From: Campylobacteraceae bacterium | Lineage (GTDB): Bacteria; Campylobacterota; Campylobacteria; Campylobacterales; Campylobacteraceae | Reading direction: 5' to 3' | DNA: 6,020 bases | Assembly (NCBI GenBank): GCA_031256525.1 | Contig: JAIRQK010000172.1 | Coordinates: forward strand, 1 to 6,020 | Shown here: positions 1-4,853 of the stretch, one piece after another | Numbering within the stretch: position 1 is the stretch's first letter | How the letters are laid out: each line of letters begins with the position of its first letter | Translations under genes and position numbers: made by a program | The notes under the pieces: generated by a model | Seen by the model: the letters and a program-made list of their open reading frames with translations, nothing else | What the model was told of the DNA's origin: nothing | The model's database searches: none

Positions 1-299
1 TAATTTTCTTCAAGCAAAGCTGCATGTTCGATCAATAACCCACTTATATCTCTACTAACATAATAGATTTGACTTTTGAAATAGAGTGTTGGAAACAGAA
101 GAAATAGGCCAACTGCTATGCAAAGATAAACTTTCAACAAATCACTAATAGTCAGTCCATTTTTCTCTTCAATGGTTTGTTTATCATCACTTTGCTCACC
201 ATCAACACACTCATCACCTATATCTTTTATCTTTTTTAGTTCTCTATATTTTGCAAAACTATCTATTTTTGGACTACTCTTAGTTCTACCTAATTTCAT
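1..299 (-). CDS. FtsL-like small membrane protein (partial, C-terminus beyond the left edge)
   Basis: This open frame starts at ATG 299-297 and is still open at base 1, giving 99 visible residues. The N-terminal part (about residues 1-53) is hydrophilic, first basic and then acidic, with no signal peptide. Residues about 54-74 form one hydrophobic membrane span (VYLCIAVGLFLLFPTLYF). After it comes the start of a heptad-like coiled coil (SRDISGLLIEHAALLEEN). A short cytoplasmic tail, one membrane helix and a periplasmic coiled coil is the architecture of FtsL, the divisome protein that joins FtsB and FtsQ, and ftsL follows rsmH in many dcw clusters. The start codon lies inside the end of rsmH (14-base overlap, different frame), with a purine-rich AAAGAGAG just upstream, so translation is probably coupled. 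That it is a real gene is fairly sure. FtsL is inferred from architecture and position, because this family has little sequence conservation. An FtsB/DivIC-type protein is the main alternative. Confidence 0.75.
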   Translation of the reverse strand, partial: MKLGRTKSSPKIDSFAKYRELKKIKDIGDECVDGEQSDDKQTIEEKNGLTISDLLKVYLCIAVGLFLLFPTLYFKSQIYYVSRDISGLLIEHAALLEEN

Positions 300-1227
300 A
301 AATTCGCTCTCTTTCAATATAAAAAGCTCTTAATTTTGAGCTTCTACTTCGTGGATTTTGTTTTATCTCTTCAAGTGAAGGCTCTATCGCTTTTTTTGTT
401 ACTATTTGACCAATTGCATTGTTATTACCACAATCACATCTAAAAACATCAGGAGAACAAATACATGATTTTGCCCAAGTTTTGAATGTTTGTTTCACTA
501 TCCTATCCTCTAAAGAGTGAAAAGAGATAATAGCCAATATGCAATTATTAATTTTACTATTTTTTATTGACTCTAACAAAAGTTTAAGCTCATCAAGTTC
601 ACTATTTACCTCTATCCTAACGGCTTGAAAAACAAGTGTTGCTGGTGAAATTGTTCTTCCGCGAAATTGCGATTTTCTCCCAACTATATCGGCAAGTCTT
701 TTTGCATTATCTATAGGCTCTTTTTCTCTCTCATCACAAATTTTTTTAGCTATTTTTTTATACTCTCTAAGTTCACCATAATCTCTCAATACTCTTTCAA
801 GTTCGTTTTTTTGATATCTATTTATAACATCATAAGCACTAAAACTACTATTTTGGTCCATCCTCATATCAAGTTTATCACTATCAAACCCAAACCCTCT
901 CTCTTTTTTATCAAGCTGAAGAGAAGAGACACCAATGTCTGCTAATATGCTACGAATTGGCAAATTTTCACATTTATCTATAACATTGCTAAAAGTTGTA
1001 TGAAAAAAACTAACTCTATCATTAAATTGTAACAATCTATTTTTTGAAAAATTAATCGCCTCAATATCTCTATCACAAGCAATGAGCTTTATATTTTCGT
1101 GGCTTTTAAGAATTTCAAAACTATGTCCAGCGTATCCGAGCGTACAATCGACAAAATATCCACTCTCTAATTCGCAAAAAATATCTTTCACTTCATCAAT
1201 CAAAACAGGTATATGAGGAGTATTCAC
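286..1227 (-). CDS. rsmH: 16S rRNA (cytosine(1402)-N(4))-methyltransferase RsmH (MraW)
   Basis: RsmH is a cytoplasmic SAM-dependent enzyme that methylates N4 of C1402 in the ribosomal P site. The 313 residues match the family length. Visible landmarks are HIPVLIDEV (5-13), the SAM-binding motif I region DCTLGYAGHS (27-36), ACDRD (50-54), ILADIGVSSLQLD (94-106), GFGFDSDKLDMRMD (111-124), SPATLVFQAVRIEVN (194-208), ISFHSLEDRIVKQ (234-246) and the C-terminal RSRSSKLRAF (293-302). Motif I is GYAG rather than the usual glycine run. C255, C257, C264 and C266 form a CxC-x6-CxC cluster that could bind a metal; this is inference. The start is GTG at 1227: an in-frame TAA directly precedes it, GGAAAG lies 5 bases upstream, and the next in-frame Met is only at residue 121. 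The gene is transcribed away from the ftsA-ftsZ unit and overlaps the FtsL-like gene at its 3' end. Confidence 0.97.
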   Translation of the reverse strand: MNTPHIPVLIDEVKDIFCELESGYFVDCTLGYAGHSFEILKSHENIKLIACDRDIEAINFSKNRLLQFNDRVSFFHTTFSNVIDKCENLPIRSILADIGVSSLQLDKKERGFGFDSDKLDMRMDQNSSFSAYDVINRYQKNELERVLRDYGELREYKKIAKKICDEREKEPIDNAKRLADIVGRKSQFRGRTISPATLVFQAVRIEVNSELDELKLLLESIKNSKINNCILAIISFHSLEDRIVKQTFKTWAKSCICSPDVFRCDCGNNNAIGQIVTKKAIEPSLEEIKQNPRSRSSKLRAFYIERERIYEIR

Positions 1228-1232
1228 TTAAA

Positions 1233-1238
1233 CTTTCC
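1233..1238 (-). promoter_or_regulatory. Ribosome binding site fixing the GTG start of rsmH
   Basis: On the minus strand the sequence reads GGAAAG, then 5 bases, then GTG at 1227. The TAA immediately before the GTG is in the same frame, so no earlier start is possible. The site therefore supports a GTG start. Confidence 0.7.
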
Positions 1239-1259
1239 AAAATATAATATACTTTCTAC

Positions 1260-1265
1260 TATAAT
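1260..1265 (+). promoter_or_regulatory. Putative -10 element for the aldolase-fold gene
   Basis: A perfect TATAAT on the plus strand would start transcription near 1272 and leave a leader of about 30 bases before the ATG at 1303. No convincing -35 is visible at the usual spacing. A second TATAAT at 1243-1248 is an alternative. The hexamer occupies almost the same bases as the minus-strand -10 element for rsmH. Confidence 0.4.
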
Positions 1266-1298
1266 ACACAAAAAGAGTTTGAAAAAGGTTGAAAAAAA
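1261..1298 (-). promoter_or_regulatory. Putative sigma-70-type promoter for rsmH and the FtsL-like gene
   Basis: On the minus strand a TATTAT -10 hexamer lies at 1266-1261. Upstream of it are T-runs of 7, 5 and 5 bases (plus-strand A-runs at 1292-1298, 1282-1286 and 1270-1274), spaced about one helical turn apart. No good -35 box is present. Campylobacter housekeeping promoters are known to use periodic T-rich stretches in place of a -35 box, and this fits. The expected start near 1254 would give a leader of about 27 bases. This is inferred from pattern only. Confidence 0.45.
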
Positions 1299-1302
1299 TA
1301 TT

Positions 1303-1875
1303 ATGAATGATTTTTTAGTAAATGAGATAAAGCAAATATCGCTCTCAATGTTTAGAAAAAACTTTTTGGGCATTTTTCATGGTTCAATATCGGCAAAAGT
1401 TAGTCAAGATAGATTTATTATCAATAAAAAAGATGCAATATTTGATAATTTAAACGATGATGACCTGATAGAATTAAGCTCAAAAAAAGATTATAGGTGG
1501 AGTGATGCGAGTATTGATTCTGATATTCATCTTAAAATTTACAAAAATATCGGCGAAGCAAAGTATATCTGCTATGCGATGCCTCCATACACAGTTGCCT
1601 ACACAATCAACCACAACAATATCATTCCAAAAGATTATTTTGGTGCTATGGAGCTTGGCAAAATTAACATTTATGATCCAAAAAATTTTGATGATTGGTA
1701 CGAAAGAGCCGATGTAGAGATATCAAGATATTTGGAAGAGAAGAGAGAGAAATTTATGATAATAAAAGGCTACGGAATATACGCTTACGACAGAGATATT
1801 AACAATTTAGCAAAAAACATTGCTTTGATTGAAAACAGTTGTAAGATATTAATTTTATCAAATACAGATAAATAA
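1303..1875 (+). CDS. Class II aldolase/adducin-fold protein lacking the zinc-binding histidines
   Basis: The 190 residues follow the class II aldolase/adducin domain from end to end. They include an N-terminal helix, FLGIFHGSISAK (21-32, where enzymes have a GNxS phosphate-binding turn), FIINKKDAIFDNLNDDDLIEL (38-58), IDSDIHLKIYKN (71-82), YICYAMPPYTVAY (88-100) and IIKGYGIYAYDRD (153-165), and end with a final helix containing the family-like ALIENSCKI. Enzymes of this family, such as fuculose-phosphate aldolase, bind zinc through an HxH and a later His. Here the aligned positions are Y91, M93 and Y157. The Asn of GNxS is Ser28, and the catalytic Glu position appears to be Asp74. I infer a non-catalytic or repurposed protein, as in adducin; no substrate can be named. 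Expression is presumably cytoplasmic (no signal peptide). ATG 1303 is preferred: an upstream in-frame ATG (1213) would overlap rsmH antisense, and a TTG at 1279 is the only close alternative. An AAGG at 1285-1288 is a weak, distant ribosome site. Confidence 0.85.
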   Translation: MNDFLVNEIKQISLSMFRKNFLGIFHGSISAKVSQDRFIINKKDAIFDNLNDDDLIELSSKKDYRWSDASIDSDIHLKIYKNIGEAKYICYAMPPYTVAYTINHNNIIPKDYFGAMELGKINIYDPKNFDDWYERADVEISRYLEEKREKFMIIKGYGIYAYDRDINNLAKNIALIENSCKILILSNTDK

Positions 1876-1884
1876 TAGAATTTT

Positions 1885-1904
1885 TACTAACAAATACTAA
1901 CAAA
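1885..1904 (+). repeat. Two perfect tandem copies of TACTAACAAA
   Basis: The 10-base unit TACTAACAAA occurs twice, at 1885-1894 and 1895-1904. It lies just past the stop codon of the aldolase-fold gene and about 30 bases before the putative ppiD-like promoter. The unit length is close to one helical turn, so a direct-repeat protein site is conceivable. Two copies in AT-rich DNA could also be chance. Confidence 0.5.
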
Positions 1905-1934
1905 ACAACAAGAAATAGCCTGTTTTAAGCTATA

Positions 1935-1962
1935 TTGAAACATTTTAATTATAAAATCTAAT
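1935..1962 (+). promoter_or_regulatory. Putative promoter of the ppiD-like - ftsA - ftsZ unit
   Basis: TTGAAA at 1935-1940 is followed after 16 bases by TCTAAT (1957-1962); with an 18-base spacer the -10 would be TAATAT (1959-1964). Transcription would begin near 1969-1971, leaving about 22-24 bases before the ATG at 1993. It lies in the 117-base gap after the aldolase-fold gene. No convincing terminator separates the two genes, so read-through from upstream is also possible. Confidence 0.4.
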
Positions 1963-1976
1963 ATTTAATTATGTTT

Positions 1977-1983
1977 GGAAGGA
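1977..1983 (+). promoter_or_regulatory. Ribosome binding site deciding the ppiD-like start
   Basis: A strong GGAAGGA ends 9 bases before ATG 1993. An in-frame TTG at 1975 would put this site inside the coding region, so ATG 1993 is the better start. Confidence 0.75.
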
Positions 1984-1992
1984 TTTAGCCTA

Positions 1993-3450
1993 ATGATTAC
2001 ATGGATGCAGCACAACAAAAAGTATCTAATTGCGACGATATGGGTTAGCGTTATCGCACTTGTTGGTGCTGGTTTTGTTGGTTTTGGTTCAGTTGACTTT
2101 TCTGGCAGAGCAAACTCTGTAGCAAAAGTTGGCAATCACGATATTTCAGTAAGTTCATATCAAAATACTTATCAAAGATATTTCGACTATTTTAACTCGT
2201 TAAACAATGGTCAACTAACACAAGAGATAGCTGATCAACAAGGTCTTAGAGGTATTGTAATTCAAGCTCTGACAAATGAAGCACTTTTGTTCAATTTTGC
2301 TGATGAAATTGGATTTGTTGCATTAGAGGAAGATGTTATAGATCTGTTAGTAAACGACTCATCTTTTCATGACAAAAATGGCAACTTTAACCATGACATA
2401 TATGATGCAACACTGAAAAATAATAGATTGAGAAAAAATGAATATGAAAAATCTTTAGAAAGAGTAGCTATTATGAACAAGGTGAACAGTATATTCTCTA
2501 TGCTACCAGCTACACAAATCGAAAAAGAGGTTTTTGGAGCTGCACTATATGTGGAAGATAGAGTATCTATTGCGACCATAAGCGTAAAAGAGAGTGAAGT
2601 AACTGTGTCCAATGATGAGATATTGACTTATTGGGAAAATAATAAAAATAGATTTTTGACAGAAAAAGAGTACAAATTTGAATCTATATTCGTGCCTGTT
2701 TCAAAAGAAGAGTTAAAAGAAGAGGATATAAGAACTCATTATGAAGAGACAAAATATTTTTATAAAGATGATGATGACAGAATTTTCGATTATGATACCG
2801 TAAAATCAAAAATTAAAAATGACCTAAGTCTAAAACGCACAGAGAATGATGCTTTAAAAATCTATTTGGATTTTAAAAATGGTGCTATCCAACCACAAAA
2901 AATTGTAACTATCAAAGAGACATCAAGTGAATATGACACTACTGAGTTTCAAACACATTCAGTTGGAGATGTCTTAAAACCTATAAAAAAGAGTGATGGT
3001 TATGAGATATTAAAGCTAACAGACATATCTTTCCCTGCTCCAAAATCTTACGATGAAGCAAAAGATGAAGTTAAAAAAATATTGGTATTAACAAAAAAAG
3101 CTCAGCTGTTAAATTCTAAAGCACAAGAGAGAGCTGAATCTTTTGAAGGAAAAGATATAGGATATATTAGTCAAAATACTACAAGCATAGATAATTTAAA
3201 CAGTCTTGAAGTGTTGCAGTTAGTAAAAAAAGTTTTTAGTTCCAATAACAAATATGGCTATGTTGTTTTTGAAGATAAAGCGATTTTATATAAAATAACA
3301 GATCAAAGACTTCCTGATGCTAACGCTATCAATAACAACAAACAATTCATAGAGCAGATAATAGAGCAAGTAAAAACTAACGAAATTAAAAACGATGTAA
3401 TAAAAGAGCTTAAAAACCGTTACAAAATAACACAGTACATACAGGGATAG
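1993..3450 (+). CDS. ppiD: PpiD-like membrane-anchored periplasmic chaperone (SurA/PpiD family)
   Basis: The 485 residues begin with a short basic cytoplasmic tail (MITWMQHNKK) and one membrane helix (about 11-33). A periplasmic SurA-type N-terminal chaperone domain follows (about 38-180: VAKVGNHDISVSSYQNTYQ, then a long helical region including RLRKNEYEKSLERVAIMNKV). Residues 206-222 (SNDEILTYWENNKNRFL) match the segment that leads into the parvulin domain in PpiD. A similar phrase recurs at 244-257 (EDIRTHYEETKYFY). No classic parvulin core (HI... and GGdLG...) can be found; only VGDVLKPIKKSDGYEILKLTDI (324-345) resembles the end of such a domain. The C-terminal third is charged and helical. 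PpiD proteins help newly exported proteins fold at the membrane. Isomerase activity is doubtful here and a chaperone role is more likely. The stop lies 4 bases before ftsA, so the two are very probably co-transcribed and perhaps translationally coupled. The symbol is given by family and locus, not by proven function. Confidence 0.85.
   Translation: MITWMQHNKKYLIATIWVSVIALVGAGFVGFGSVDFSGRANSVAKVGNHDISVSSYQNTYQRYFDYFNSLNNGQLTQEIADQQGLRGIVIQALTNEALLFNFADEIGFVALEEDVIDLLVNDSSFHDKNGNFNHDIYDATLKNNRLRKNEYEKSLERVAIMNKVNSIFSMLPATQIEKEVFGAALYVEDRVSIATISVKESEVTVSNDEILTYWENNKNRFLTEKEYKFESIFVPVSKEELKEEDIRTHYEETKYFYKDDDDRIFDYDTVKSKIKNDLSLKRTENDALKIYLDFKNGAIQPQKIVTIKETSSEYDTTEFQTHSVGDVLKPIKKSDGYEILKLTDISFPAPKSYDEAKDEVKKILVLTKKAQLLNSKAQERAESFEGKDIGYISQNTTSIDNLNSLEVLQLVKKVFSSNNKYGYVVFEDKAILYKITDQRLPDANAINNNKQFIEQIIEQVKTNEIKNDVIKELKNRYKITQYIQG
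3443..3447 (+). promoter_or_regulatory. Ribosome binding site of ftsA inside the end of the ppiD-like gene
   Basis: AGGGA lies in the last codons of the upstream gene, 7 bases before ATG 3455. Ribosomes finishing the ppiD-like gene cover this site, which favours coupled translation. Confidence 0.65.
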
Positions 3451-3454
3451 TAGA

Positions 3455-4837
3455 ATGAGCACAACTATTTTGGGTATTGATATCGGTTCAACAAAAGTTT
3501 GTGCCGTTATCGCAAAAAAAGATAGCTACAATATGAAAATATTGGGTGTTGGAAATGCTAAAAGCGAGGGTATAAGAAAAGGTGTTATAACAAACATTGA
3601 CTATGCATCTAAGTCGATAAGAGAAGCGGTAAATGAAGCAAAAAAAGTTGCTGATACACAATTTGAAAAAGTTATAGTGTCTATTTCTGGCTCTCAAATA
3701 AAAAGCGTTGATAGCGATGGCTTAGTAAATATCCCAAACCACGAAATAGGAATGAGACAAATTAGTCGTGCTATGGAGATGGCAAATCATAATGCTAACA
3801 TTCCTCAAGAGTATGAAAAATTACACATTTTACCTTATAATTTTATAGTAGACAATCAAGAGTTTATTGAAGACCCACTTGGAATGAATGGTGGAAAACT
3901 TAGAGTTCAAGCACATATCGTTGCTGTACCAAAATCATCTTTAAACAATTTAAAAAAAGCTCTGAAATCAGCTGGCTTAGAAGCAGACAACATTGTACTA
4001 AGCAGTTATGCTTCAAGTATTGCAACACTAACAAAAGATGAGAAAGAGCTTGGTGTTGTTCTTATTGACCTTGGTGGAGCAACTTGCAATATGGCAGTTC
4101 ACTCTGGTAATTCAATAAGACATAACACTTTCTTGCCGATTGGTTCAACAAACATTACAAGTGATTTGGCTATGGCTCTTCACACTCCACTAAGTGCGGC
4201 TGAAAAAGTAAAAATTAATTTTGGTTCGTTAGATAAAAATTCTACAACAGATTTGATAGAGCTTCCTAAAGCAGGAGAAGAGGATTTAACTCATGAGGTA
4301 TCTTTAGATATTGCTCGTAAAGTTATTCTCGCAAGAGTTGATGAAACTTTGGGAATACTCGCAACATCGTTAGAAAATAGTAAATTCAAGGATAAAATTG
4401 GGGCAGGAGTTGTTTTAACTGGCGGATTAGCAAAACTAAATGGTATAAGAGAACTAACTAGTGCAATTTTTTACAATTTTCCAGTGAGAGTAGCAAAACC
4501 AAGAGAGATGGAAGGTCTGTTTGAAACATTAAGAGATCCAAGTTTTTCAACTGCTGTTGGACTTGCAATGTATGGCAGTGGACATTTTACTCCATATGAA
4601 GTTGACTCAAACAACAAGCTAAGATACAAGAGTGATGAGATAGAGTCTATCAAAAGCAATAACAACTCAAAAAATGGTGAAGATGACAATATCGAAAATG
4701 ACCTATTGTTTGAAGACAAAGAAGATGTGCGTTTAGCAAAAGATAACATATTATCCGAACTTGCTAACTTAGAAGAGAAAAAAGATGCTAACCTTTTCAA
4801 AAGATTTTGGAATTGGTTTTTGACAAATACTTTTTAA
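3455..4837 (+). CDS. ftsA: Cell division protein FtsA
   Basis: FtsA is an actin-family ATPase on the inner face of the cytoplasmic membrane that tethers FtsZ filaments and recruits later division proteins. The ATP-binding signatures are all visible: phosphate-1 ILGIDIGSTKVCAVIA (5-20), phosphate-2 VVLIDLGGATCNMAV (201-215) and the adenosine motif GVVLTGGLAKLNGI (318-331). The FtsA-specific 1C/SHS2 region lies at about 85-165 (VSISGSQIKSVDSDG, later PLGMNGGKLRVQAHIV). Residues 446-460 (NLFKRFWNWFLTNTF) form the C-terminal amphipathic membrane-targeting helix. An Asn/Asp/Glu/Lys-rich linker (about 396-445) separates it from the core and largely explains the length of 460 residues, against about 420 in E. 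coli. The ATG at 3455 gives the family N-terminus with no extension. The gene sits between the ppiD-like gene and ftsZ in the same direction; ftsQ, the usual upstream neighbour in other phyla, is absent here. Confidence 0.97.
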   Translation: MSTTILGIDIGSTKVCAVIAKKDSYNMKILGVGNAKSEGIRKGVITNIDYASKSIREAVNEAKKVADTQFEKVIVSISGSQIKSVDSDGLVNIPNHEIGMRQISRAMEMANHNANIPQEYEKLHILPYNFIVDNQEFIEDPLGMNGGKLRVQAHIVAVPKSSLNNLKKALKSAGLEADNIVLSSYASSIATLTKDEKELGVVLIDLGGATCNMAVHSGNSIRHNTFLPIGSTNITSDLAMALHTPLSAAEKVKINFGSLDKNSTTDLIELPKAGEEDLTHEVSLDIARKVILARVDETLGILATSLENSKFKDKIGAGVVLTGGLAKLNGIRELTSAIFYNFPVRVAKPREMEGLFETLRDPSFSTAVGLAMYGSGHFTPYEVDSNNKLRYKSDEIESIKSNNNSKNGEDDNIENDLLFEDKEDVRLAKDNILSELANLEEKKDANLFKRFWNWFLTNTF

Positions 4838-4840
4838 TTT

Positions 4841-4847
4841 AAAGGGG
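4841..4847 (+). promoter_or_regulatory. Ribosome binding site of ftsZ
   Basis: AAAGGGG lies 6 bases before ATG 4854, within the 16-base ftsA-ftsZ gap. It is the strongest Shine-Dalgarno match in the unit, in line with the high amounts of FtsZ that cells need relative to FtsA. Confidence 0.75.
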
Positions 4848-4853
4848 CTTACT

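Noticed and set aside
667..945. Open frame of 92 codons on the plus strand
   Set aside because: It lies wholly antisense to rsmH, has a low-complexity Phe/Ile/Ser-rich product and no ribosome site. It is a shadow of AT-rich coding DNA.
1270..1298. Poly-A tracts as phase-variable repeats
   Set aside because: The tracts are at most 7 bases, lie outside coding sequence and are not the long G/C tracts typical of phase variation in this phylum. They are better explained as promoter T-runs.
1213..1302. Longer N-terminus for the aldolase-fold protein from ATG 1213
   Set aside because: It would overlap the rsmH start antisense, begin upstream of the likely promoter, and add a stretch unlike the family. 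ATG 1303 fits the domain start.
1915..1933. Small inverted repeat ATAGC/GCTAT as a terminator after the aldolase-fold gene
   Set aside because: The stem has only 5 pairs, two of them G-C, and no T-run follows.
1971..1988. Five-codon leader frame (ATG TTT GGA AGG ATT TAG) before the ppiD-like gene
   Set aside because: It overlaps the Shine-Dalgarno of the real gene and sits almost at the predicted transcript start, with no ribosome site of its own. It is probably chance.
1975..1992. TTG at 1975 as the ppiD-like start
   Set aside because: The strong GGAAGGA would then lie inside the gene, and ATG 1993 gives the expected MITWMQ N-terminus.
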